37,599 bases of DNA. It comes from Verrucomicrobiales bacterium. Its GTDB lineage: Bacteria; Verrucomicrobiota; Verrucomicrobiia; Verrucomicrobiales; DEV007. The DNA is taken from contig JARGOP010000008.1 of the NCBI GenBank assembly GCA_029233965.1, forward strand, positions 75,007-112,605. Direction: 5' to 3'. How positions within the stretch are numbered: position 1 is the first letter of the stretch; each line of letters starts with the position of its first letter. The translations under genes and the position numbers were made by a program. This document shows positions 1 to 6,538 of the stretch, in pieces. A model generated the notes under the pieces. It searched no databases. It was given only the letters and a program-made list of their open reading frames with translations, and was not told the DNA's origin.

Positions 1-975
1 CGCAGCTTTCTTTTTCGGCGCTGCTTTACGTTTCGCGACTTTTTTCTTTGTGCCGCTGCGTCCGGGGAAGGTGAGTTCAGCGATGCCGGACTTGTCGAGT
101 TCTCCCAGACCGAGTTCGATCATTTTCCTGTATTGATCGGTCGTGGCATTGTTGAGAGGAAGGTTGAGCTTCTTCGCCCTGGCAAGACCACCGGCGATAC
201 CGGAATCCTTGGCGGCGTGAGAGGCGGAGAACCAGCACTCGTGATCGCGGTCGATCATGTCATCGGCATCGGTCTCGAGGACGCGTGAATTCGCGCCGGT
301 TTGGGAAAACACTTCGCAGATCATCTTGAGGTCATGCCCGAGTGACTTGGCGAGACCGAGTCCTTCAGCGAGACCGGCCGTATTGATGTTCATGACCATG
401 TTCACGAGCGCCTTCACTTCGGCTGCTTTTCCGATCTTACCGATGTGGCGGAGATTCAGGCTGAGGTCTTTGAGAAGCTTCTCGTTTTTCTTGTATACAT
501 CGTCGTCGGCTCCGACCATGAGGTAGAGCTTTCCGGTGCGGGCATGACTGATGCTGCTCGCCATGCAGGCTTCGATCGAACTCGCCTTGCGTCGCTTCGC
601 GGCCGTGGCCACGGTTTTTTGAATCTCAGGACTCAGGGTCGCGCAGTTGATGAAGGTCTTGCCGGCAGCTGCGGTGAGAAGGTTGTCACTCTTGCCGAGG
701 AAGATCTTCTTCATCGCGGCATCGTTGGTGACGACCGTGAAAATGATGTCCGCATTCGCCGTGACATCAGCGAGCCTGGTGTAGGCTGTGGCCCCGAGTT
801 CCTCCGCGAGCGAATCCGCAGCAGGACGGTAAACATCGTAAACAGCGGTGATGTTATAATTGAGGTCTTTAAGGTGACGGGCCATATTGGCTCCCATTCG
901 CCCAACTCCGACAAAGCCGATTTTTCTGGTGCTGGGACGGGGGACTGTTTTCTTTTTTGCAGTTTTTTTGCTCAT
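1..975 (-). CDS. Beta-hydroxyacid (3-hydroxyisobutyrate-type) dehydrogenase family protein with Lys/Ala-rich tails, C-terminus cut by window edge
   Basis: Reading the minus strand from the ATG at 975 gives 325 open codons running off the window. An N-terminal Rossmann motif GFVGVGRMG (residues 20-28) indicates NAD(P) binding. The family catalytic Lys is probably K188 in EVKALVN, with the partner Asn at N192, and a degenerate substrate loop lies near residues 135-155 (EACMASS..., then GKLYLMVGA). Family members oxidise or reduce 3-hydroxy acids such as 3-hydroxyisobutyrate, tartronate semialdehyde or gamma-hydroxybutyrate; the substrate here cannot be told. Odd features: a basic lead (KKTAKKK, residues 3-9) and a basic Lys/Ala tail from residue 310 to the edge. 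These lie outside the usual 290-residue enzyme and resemble histone-H1-like tails. The gene is divergent from dgkA. The real C-terminus lies outside the window. Confidence 0.85.
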   Translation of the reverse strand, partial: MSKKTAKKKTVPRPSTRKIGFVGVGRMGANMARHLKDLNYNITAVYDVYRPAADSLAEELGATAYTRLADVTANADIIFTVVTNDAAMKKIFLGKSDNLLTAAAGKTFINCATLSPEIQKTVATAAKRRKASSIEACMASSISHARTGKLYLMVGADDDVYKKNEKLLKDLSLNLRHIGKIGKAAEVKALVNMVMNINTAGLAEGLGLAKSLGHDLKMICEVFSQTGANSRVLETDADDMIDRDHECWFSASHAAKDSGIAGGLARAKKLNLPLNNATTDQYRKMIELGLGELDKSGIAELTFPGRSGTKKKVAKRKAAPKKKAA

Positions 976-1043
976 GAGACTATCCTGAATTAATCAAGGT
1001 TTGTGAAAGGTGTAACCAATTCTCGTTTTCCGCCAAGCAATTT

Positions 1044-1427
1044 ATGAGTGAGTCATCAGGCCAAACTAATTTCGTAATGTGTTTTGTCGATGCACTCAGA
1101 GGGATCGGATGCGTTCTCAAGAGTGAACGGAATTTCCGAATCCATGTCATGGCCGCCGTTTTGGCTGTTGTAATTGGATTTGTGTTAGGGCTTTCGGCGG
1201 GCGAGTGGGTCGCGGTTGTTCTCGCCATTGGAATCGTCATGGCGACGGAAGTGGTAAACACGGCGATTGAATATCTTGCGGATGCCGTCCATCCGGAAAT
1301 GGACCCGGGAATCCGACGTGCTAAGGATGCGGCGGCGGGAGGTGTTCTCATTGCTTCGGTTGCAGCCGCCGCGGTCGGCGCTATCGTTTATCTTCCAAAG
1401 CTATGGGAGTGGGTATCGAAGAGTTAA
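1044..1427 (+). CDS. dgkA: Prokaryotic diacylglycerol kinase / undecaprenol kinase family
   Basis: A 127-residue integral membrane protein of the DagK_prokar family, which phosphorylates diacylglycerol or undecaprenol at the inner membrane. The family motif EVVNTAIE (about residues 69-76) holds the catalytic Glu and the Asn/Glu that bind Mg-ATP. It is followed by RRAKDAAAGGVL (about residues 90-101). Three hydrophobic segments fit the trimeric DgkA fold, and the length matches the family (about 120-130). Whether it uses diacylglycerol or undecaprenol cannot be decided from sequence alone; a separate lipid salvage gene is not visible nearby. No clear Shine-Dalgarno precedes the ATG. Its 3' end overlaps the next gene by 25 bases in another frame, suggesting co-transcription. 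Confidence 0.9.
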   Translation: MSESSGQTNFVMCFVDALRGIGCVLKSERNFRIHVMAAVLAVVIGFVLGLSAGEWVAVVLAIGIVMATEVVNTAIEYLADAVHPEMDPGIRRAKDAAAGGVLIASVAAAAVGAIVYLPKLWEWVSKS

Positions 1428-2803
1428 AAGCGGAGTGGATCGGCGGCCTGATTGAAGCCGTCGGGAAAGACAAGGTTGTCACCTCGGAGTCGGTCAGGGA
1501 GGAATTCGGAAAAGATCGATGGCATGCCGCCTCGATGCCGGAAGCGGTCGTCCATGCCGGTTGTCGCGATGATGTCGTCGCAACCTTGAAGTTTGCCAAT
1601 GAGCGCGGCGTTCCCGTGACGACCCGCGGAGCGGGTGTCGGCTATGTGGGAGGATGTGTCCCCGTGCAGGGCGGGATTTTGCTTTCGGTCGGAAAGATGG
1701 ACCGGATTCTCGAAATCAATCCATCGGATGGTGTCGCCGTCGTCGAGCCCGGTGTGATTTTGAATGATCTTCAGACAGCGGTGAGGGCGCAGGGTTGGTA
1801 TTACCCGCCGGACCCCGCGAGTCTCAGGGAATGTTCGATCGGAGGAACAATTGCGACGAATGCGGGAGGTCCACGCTGCGTGAAGTACGGAGTCACGAGG
1901 CATTATATTCTCGGTTTGGAAGTAGTCCTGCCGGGGGGCGGGATTCTCGAGACCGGGGGGCGTTGTCACAAGAACAAGACCGGCCTCGACCTCATCGGAA
2001 TGTTTGTAGGATCGGAGGGACTGCTGGGTGTCGTCACCAAAGCCACCCTGCGGCTGATCCCTCATCCCGAAGCCCGTGCCATGCTCACGGCAACCTTTGC
2101 GGAATTCGAGGAAGCTGCTGAGGCGGTCCAGACCATTTTGAATACGGGTTGGCAACCTTCGGGGCTTGAGATCACGGATGGTTTCACCTTGAAGGCGGCC
2201 CGCGACTATCTCGGGCCGGAAACCCTGCCCGATGGAAATGCTCATCTTATCGTTGAACTCGACGGGCGAAAGGACACCGTCCTGCAGGACCTCGCGAAAC
2301 TTCACGAGTTGGTGAGTTCTCTCGGTGCGATTGCCGTGGACGAAGCGCGCGACAGGGAATCATGTGAAGCGATCTGGCAGCTGCGCCGGGAATTTTCCTA
2401 CTCGCTCCGCGCAACGGGGCTCATCAAATTGAATGAGGATATTGTCGTGCCGAGGTCCCGGCTCGTTGATCTCGTCAAATTTGCGCGGCAGCTGGAAAAG
2501 GACACCGGCATTCCGGTGGCCTGCTTTGGCCATGCCGGGGATGGGAATATCCACACCAATCTCATGGTGAAGGATTACGACACCGACGAGGCAGCCCGTG
2601 AGAAAGCCGATGCGGCGCTCGACGTTCTCTTCCGCTGGGTCATCGAAAATGACGGCAAGATCACCGGAGAGCACGGGGTGGGGCTCGCAAAGAAGCGCTG
2701 GTTTAAAGATGCGGTGACACCGGTCGCAGCAGATGTTCATCGACGACTGAAGGCCGCACTCGATCCTAACGGAATCCTGAATCCCGGAAAATTTATCGAA
2801 TAG
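1403..2803 (+). CDS. glcD: FAD-linked oxidase, glycolate oxidase GlcD / D-lactate dehydrogenase type
   Basis: A 466-residue flavoprotein of the FAD-linked oxidase (PCMH-type) family, oxidising 2-hydroxy acids such as glycolate or D-lactate. The FAD-binding half contains TTRGAGVGYVGG (residues about 73-84) and the SIGGTIATNAGG region, which in GlcD-type proteins contacts FAD. The C-terminal FAD-oxidase half contains FGHAGDGNIH and GKITGEHGVGLAKK, the metal/substrate site and family signature. No 4Fe-4S domain is fused, so it resembles GlcD rather than the long D-2-hydroxyglutarate dehydrogenases that carry Fe-S clusters. No glcE or glcF neighbour is present, so electron partners must be encoded elsewhere. 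The ATG at 1403 lies inside dgkA; GTG at 1409 is in frame and would shorten the overlap. The next in-frame ATG is far into the fold, so the upstream start is preferred. Confidence 0.88.
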   Translation: MGVGIEELKAEWIGGLIEAVGKDKVVTSESVREEFGKDRWHAASMPEAVVHAGCRDDVVATLKFANERGVPVTTRGAGVGYVGGCVPVQGGILLSVGKMDRILEINPSDGVAVVEPGVILNDLQTAVRAQGWYYPPDPASLRECSIGGTIATNAGGPRCVKYGVTRHYILGLEVVLPGGGILETGGRCHKNKTGLDLIGMFVGSEGLLGVVTKATLRLIPHPEARAMLTATFAEFEEAAEAVQTILNTGWQPSGLEITDGFTLKAARDYLGPETLPDGNAHLIVELDGRKDTVLQDLAKLHELVSSLGAIAVDEARDRESCEAIWQLRREFSYSLRATGLIKLNEDIVVPRSRLVDLVKFARQLEKDTGIPVACFGHAGDGNIHTNLMVKDYDTDEAAREKADAALDVLFRWVIENDGKITGEHGVGLAKKRWFKDAVTPVAADVHRRLKAALDPNGILNPGKFIE

Positions 2804-2813
2804 TTTTAATCCT

Positions 2814-3518
2814 ATGTCAGACGAACCCTCCTATGATGAGTCGACGGAAGCCCCGGCTCAGGAACCACTGTTGACGTTCACCGAGGCCCGTGTCCTTGGC
2901 TGCCTTCTTGAAAAAGAAGCGACGACGCCGGATCACTATCCGCTGACACCGAACAGTCTTCACTCAGCGTGCAATCAATCCAGCAACCGGGAACCGGTCA
3001 CGGACCTCGGGACGGATGAGGTGGAGGAAGCAATGGAGGGACTCCGCTACAAGAAACTCGCAATCCTCGTGCACCAGTCCGGCGCTCGTGTCCCCAAGTG
3101 TAAGCACACCCTGGAAAACAAGCTTCCCTACATCACGAAGGGGCAGCAGGCTCTGCTCTGTGTCCTTCTCCTTCGCGGGCAACAGACGGCGGGTGAGCTT
3201 CGTCAACGCACTGAACGGATGTATCCTTTTGTCGATGTCGAGAAAGTGGAGTCCACCCTCGCGTTGATGGCAGAGTATGAACCTGAGCCACTCGTGAGAA
3301 TCATTCCGGCAGGGGGTGGTCGTCGCGTCGTTACCTATGTCCACACGCTTTGCGGGGAAGTTTCGACGGCGGCTCCGGAAGTCACGACGAAATCCGGGTC
3401 TGCCGTTCCGGTATCCACCTGGCGGGAGGAAATGGAGGAGGAAATTGAATCATTGAAAGCGGAAATCATTGCCCTGAAGTCTGAACTGGAAGAACTGAAA
3501 TCGAATCTTGGAGTATGA
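2814..3518 (+). CDS. YceH/UPF0502 (DUF480) family protein
   Basis: A 234-residue protein matching the DUF480 (YceH) family. The N-terminal signature reads ARVLGCLLEKEATTPDHYPL, followed by LHSACNQSSNREPV. The family folds as two winged-helix domains and is annotated as unknown function, and a direct biochemical role should not be assumed. Residues about 200-232 form a Glu/Lys/Leu-rich heptad-like helix (EEMEEEIESLKAEII...), so a short C-terminal coiled coil for self-association is likely. No signal peptide is visible, so it should be cytoplasmic. It lies 10 bases after the oxidase gene, and its stop overlaps the next start (ATGA), so it is translationally coupled to a secreted esterase. No functional link to that neighbour is evident. 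Confidence 0.88.
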   Translation: MSDEPSYDESTEAPAQEPLLTFTEARVLGCLLEKEATTPDHYPLTPNSLHSACNQSSNREPVTDLGTDEVEEAMEGLRYKKLAILVHQSGARVPKCKHTLENKLPYITKGQQALLCVLLLRGQQTAGELRQRTERMYPFVDVEKVESTLALMAEYEPEPLVRIIPAGGGRRVVTYVHTLCGEVSTAAPEVTTKSGSAVPVSTWREEMEEEIESLKAEIIALKSELEELKSNLGV

Positions 3519-4744
3519 AATTGAGACCTTATTTTCTGTATTTGTATGTCGGCTTTTTGGGTTTTGTCTCATTGCAGGGGCAGGAGGAAACCTTGCTCTG
3601 GTCCGCTGGCGAAACGCCGTTTCTAAAAATTCGGGCGGCCGCAGAAGAACCTCCGGTTCTGCCCTCGCTGCATTTGTACGCGACGCAGGGAAGTGAGAAT
3701 CATACCGGTGCCGCCGTGGTCATTTGTCCCGGGGGAGGCTATGGTGGACTGGCGATTGATCATGAGGGGCATCAGCCTGCGCAGTGGTTCAACGAACAGG
3801 GAGTCTCCGCTTTCGTTCTTCACTACCGACTCGGTTCGCAGGGATACCATTACCCGACCCAACTCGCCGATGTGCAGCGTGCGATTCGTTTCGTTCGCGG
3901 CCGGGCAGAGCAGTTTGGCATTGATCCGGATCGTATTGCCGTGATGGGATTTTCTGCCGGTGGTCATCTCGCGAGTATGGCCGCGACTTTGTATGACCGT
4001 TCGGTCTATGAAGCGCAGGATGAAATCGACGAGGTGAGTGCGAGACCGGACTTCGCGATCCTGTGTTATCCGGTCATCAGTATGGATCCGGCGATCACTC
4101 ACGGCGGTTCCCGCAAAAACCTTCTGGGGCCTGAAAGAGTGGACGATGAGAATCTCGCAGCGGACCTTTCTTCGGAGAAGAATGTGACAGCGGAAACCCC
4201 TCCGACTTTTCTTTTTCAAACGAATGCCGATACGGCGGTTCCAGCGGAAAACGCGGTGAGATTCTACCTGGCCCTCCGCGAGAACGGGGTTCCAGCGGAA
4301 ATACACAGCTACCAGGACGGCCCTCACGGGGTGGGACTCTATCGCGGCGATCCGGTGCTCGGGACGTGGTCGGGATTGCTCTCGAACTGGTTGCGGGCGA
4401 ATTCCTTTTTTGCCCCGCCGCAACCAAGCGTTCCGGTGAAAGGCAATGTGACCCTTGATGGTGAGCCGGTCAGCTGGGGGGTGTTGGCTTTTCATCCGGA
4501 AGACGAAAATCTCCCGGTTACCTCAGTGAGAGTCCGCCGGGGAAAATTCGCGGCAACGGAAGAGGTGGGTCCGGTGCCGGGACCCGCAACCCTCAGTTTC
4601 GAAGGAAGCATCTGGGAGGCGACCTCCAACCCCGGCGATAAAGCGGTCTCTCTGAAGTCGCTCAGTCCGGGAAACCCTTCGCCGATAGAAGTCGAGGTGA
4701 AGGCGGAAATGGAGCCGTTGCAGCTCGATTTTTCCTCGAAATGA
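3515..4744 (+). CDS. Secreted alpha/beta hydrolase (acetylxylan-esterase/BD-FAE-like) with C-terminal beta-sandwich-like domain
   Basis: A 409-residue exported esterase candidate. A hydrophobic N-terminus ending near LQGQ (residues 1-23) looks like a signal peptide. The alpha/beta-hydrolase domain (about 50-300) has CPGGGYGGL as the oxyanion-hole region and GFSAGG as the nucleophile elbow. An Asp in TNADTAVP and a His in DGPHGVG complete a plausible Ser-Asp-His triad. Relatives deacetylate xylan or other acetylated sugars. After about residue 305 a separate domain begins with VKGNVTLDGEPVSWGVLAFHPED. This matches the short carboxypeptidase-regulatory-like lipoprotein domain common in Planctomycetota/Verrucomicrobiota secreted proteins. 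The fusion suggests surface or polymer attachment, which is inference. The start overlaps the upstream stop (ATGA) and GGAG lies just before the ATG. Confidence 0.82.
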   Translation: MKLRPYFLYLYVGFLGFVSLQGQEETLLWSAGETPFLKIRAAAEEPPVLPSLHLYATQGSENHTGAAVVICPGGGYGGLAIDHEGHQPAQWFNEQGVSAFVLHYRLGSQGYHYPTQLADVQRAIRFVRGRAEQFGIDPDRIAVMGFSAGGHLASMAATLYDRSVYEAQDEIDEVSARPDFAILCYPVISMDPAITHGGSRKNLLGPERVDDENLAADLSSEKNVTAETPPTFLFQTNADTAVPAENAVRFYLALRENGVPAEIHSYQDGPHGVGLYRGDPVLGTWSGLLSNWLRANSFFAPPQPSVPVKGNVTLDGEPVSWGVLAFHPEDENLPVTSVRVRRGKFAATEEVGPVPGPATLSFEGSIWEATSNPGDKAVSLKSLSPGNPSPIEVEVKAEMEPLQLDFSSK

Positions 4745-4748
4745 TCAA

Positions 4749-5132
4749 TCAGTCTTCCTCTTCGACCAAGGCATACTCCTCAAGGATGCTTCGTGAAACA
4801 TATTGGAGCGCAGCTTCGGAAGTCGCTTCGAGAACGACGGGGCAGGCGTAGCCTGCATCAAGGGCCTCTTTCCAGCGGCCCGCGCAGACGCACCACCGAT
4901 CACCGGGCTTCAAGCCGGGGAATCCGTAGATTGGCATGGGTGTGGAAAGATCGTTCCCCATGGACTTGCTGTAGGCGAGAAATTCTTCGGTAAGTTCACA
5001 ACAAATCGCGTGGCAGCCATGATCCTCGGGACCGACCTGGCATCGTCCGTTGCGATAGAATCCAGTGAGCGGATCCATACTGCACGGAATGAGTTCTTGT
5101 CCTAACACGTTCTTGTTTTCCTGCGGGTCCAT
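4749..5132 (-). CDS. DUF2237 family protein
   Basis: A 127-residue protein matching the DUF2237 family almost end to end. It has NVLGQELIPCS near the N-terminus, then GFYRNGRC, GPEDHGCHAICC, LTEEFLAYS, GNDLSTPMP, FPGLKPGDRWCVCAGRW and a closing ATSEAAL. The many conserved Cys (C17, C31, C40, and the CC and WCVC pairs) and His residues suggest metal binding or redox chemistry. No function is established for the family, which is found in bacteria, algae and other eukaryotes. There is no signal peptide. The gene is convergent with the esterase (4 bases between stops) and divergent from the RND efflux operon, so it is probably a single-gene unit. No Shine-Dalgarno is visible before the ATG at 5132. 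Confidence 0.9.
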   Translation of the reverse strand: MDPQENKNVLGQELIPCSMDPLTGFYRNGRCQVGPEDHGCHAICCELTEEFLAYSKSMGNDLSTPMPIYGFPGLKPGDRWCVCAGRWKEALDAGYACPVVLEATSEAALQYVSRSILEEYALVEEED

Positions 5133-5203
5133 CTTATGGGTAGTTTGCGGCGGGAAAGACGGATTTTCCAGATGAAATCCCGGCTCATCTTAAGGAATCA
5201 TCC

Positions 5204-5231
5204 CTTGCCTCGTCCACTGGAGGCGTAGACT
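5204..5231 (+). promoter_or_regulatory. Possible promoter for the RND efflux operon
   Basis: CTTGCC (5204-5209), 16 bases, TAGACT (5226-5231). It would start transcription only a few bases before the Shine-Dalgarno. It was found by eye and the -35 match is partial. Confidence 0.25.
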
Positions 5232-5234
5232 ACG

Positions 5235-5240
5235 AAGGAG
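5235..5240 (+). promoter_or_regulatory. Strong Shine-Dalgarno (AAGGAG) before the efflux adaptor
   Basis: AAGGAG sits just upstream of the ATG at 5243. This is notable because most starts in this window have no recognisable Shine-Dalgarno. The spacing is short (2 bases). Confidence 0.5.
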
Positions 5241-5242
5241 AC

Positions 5243-6520
5243 ATGTCGAAGAACGAACAGGAAACGGAAGAACCGGCGTCAAATCCCGGCGGTGGCGGGT
5301 GGAAATGGCTCATTCTCGCCGTGATGCTCCTCGTTGGCTTCTGGTTTGGCGTTCAGGCACTGCGAAATGCTCAGCCTGCGGGTGCCGGGGAGGGCATGGG
5401 ACCGGGCGGAATGCCTCAGGGCCCGCCGCCTGCGACAGTAGTGGTGGCTCCGGTTTCCCTCGAAGCAATTCAGGAGCACCGCCGGGTTACAGGAAGTCTG
5501 CGGGCAGTGGAGCGTGCCGATGTCGCAGCTCAGGAGTCGGGTGCGGTGGTCGAGGTGAAGGTCGACGTGGGTGATTCGGTGGAGAAAGGAGACCTTCTCG
5601 TGAAGCTGGATGATCGACGGGTCAAAGCGACGCTGGCAGAAGCGAAATCGATGGCGACGGCGGCGGCCGGGGTGGTCGATGAGCGGGCGGCGGAAGCCTC
5701 GCGCGCCGAAACGGACCTCGCTATGAAAAAGGACCTTTTTTCCCAGCGGGCGGTTTCGGAGCGTGAATTTCTTGATGCTCAGCGCGAGGCTTCTGTGGCG
5801 GTAGCGCGACAGAAGTCGGCGGTCGACGAGGCGAAAGCCAGAGAGGCTGCGCTTGATCTGCTCCGGGTCCGGCTCGAAGATCTGCAGGTGGTGGCTCCTT
5901 TTTCCGGTCAAGTCGTGACCCGCCATGTTGATCCCGGCGAATGGCTCGCCGCAGGTGAAGCGGTCGTGACTCTGATTTCTTCGGGTACCGTCGAAGCCTG
6001 GATCAACGTGCCGGAGCGTTTCATGGGAGCGATTTCAAGCGGGGACGAAAAATTTGAAGTGGTGGCCGACGGGACCGGGATTCGTTCCGGAGTGAAATCG
6101 ATCCGCCAGGTATCGGATATCGATCCGGGGACGCGATTGTTCCCGGTCGTGGCGGAGGTCGATGATCTCGACGGCAAGCTCGTGCCCGGACAGTCCATCC
6201 ATGCCGAATTGGTGGTGGGGGCTCCGCGCGAGTTGCTTGCGGTGCCGGTCGATGCCGTGATCGAGACCTTCAACGGAGCGTCTGTTTTCCTAGCCGCACC
6301 CGACCCTGATGGAGGCCTGCCGGTCGCGACGAAAGTGGCGGTCGTGGTCGCATTCCGCGAGGATGGAAAGGTTTTTCTGGAGTCCGGTGAGCTGAAGCCG
6401 GGCGACCTCGTGGTTGTCGAAGGAAATGAGCGTCTTTTCCCCGGAACACCGCTCATGGTGGAAGAACCGGGAGCAATGGAAGTTCCGCCCGGTCAAATTG
6501 AGGAAGCTTCGAAACTGTAG
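5243..6520 (+). CDS. RND efflux periplasmic adaptor (membrane fusion protein)
   Basis: A 425-residue adaptor that would link the inner-membrane RND pump to the outer-membrane channel. A cytoplasmic lead precedes one membrane anchor (about residues 20-40, WKWLILAVMLLVGFWFG). A Gly/Pro/Met-rich linker follows. The two lipoyl half-motifs surround a coiled-coil hairpin: ESGAVVEVKVDVGDSVEKGD at about 98-117 and APFSGQVVTRHVDPGEWLAAG at about 218-238. The hairpin is Ala/Glu/Arg-rich, about residues 125-210. The beta-barrel and membrane-proximal domains follow (VEAWINVPERF; LVPGQSIHAELVV). The order adaptor, pump, outer-membrane factor on one strand makes a complete tripartite operon. The substrate cannot be inferred. 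No regulator gene is adjacent. Confidence 0.92.
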   Translation: MSKNEQETEEPASNPGGGGWKWLILAVMLLVGFWFGVQALRNAQPAGAGEGMGPGGMPQGPPPATVVVAPVSLEAIQEHRRVTGSLRAVERADVAAQESGAVVEVKVDVGDSVEKGDLLVKLDDRRVKATLAEAKSMATAAAGVVDERAAEASRAETDLAMKKDLFSQRAVSEREFLDAQREASVAVARQKSAVDEAKAREAALDLLRVRLEDLQVVAPFSGQVVTRHVDPGEWLAAGEAVVTLISSGTVEAWINVPERFMGAISSGDEKFEVVADGTGIRSGVKSIRQVSDIDPGTRLFPVVAEVDDLDGKLVPGQSIHAELVVGAPRELLAVPVDAVIETFNGASVFLAAPDPDGGLPVATKVAVVVAFREDGKVFLESGELKPGDLVVVEGNERLFPGTPLMVEEPGAMEVPPGQIEEASKL

Positions 6521-6538
6521 ACGGGGTGGGAATTTGTT

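Noticed and set aside
445-993. A 182-codon plus-strand frame opposite the dehydrogenase
   Set aside because: The minus strand encodes the recognised dehydrogenase with Rossmann and catalytic motifs throughout; this is its mirror.
1424-2305. A 293-codon minus-strand open frame opposite the glycolate oxidase gene
   Set aside because: The plus-strand protein has many family motifs, and this frame has none.
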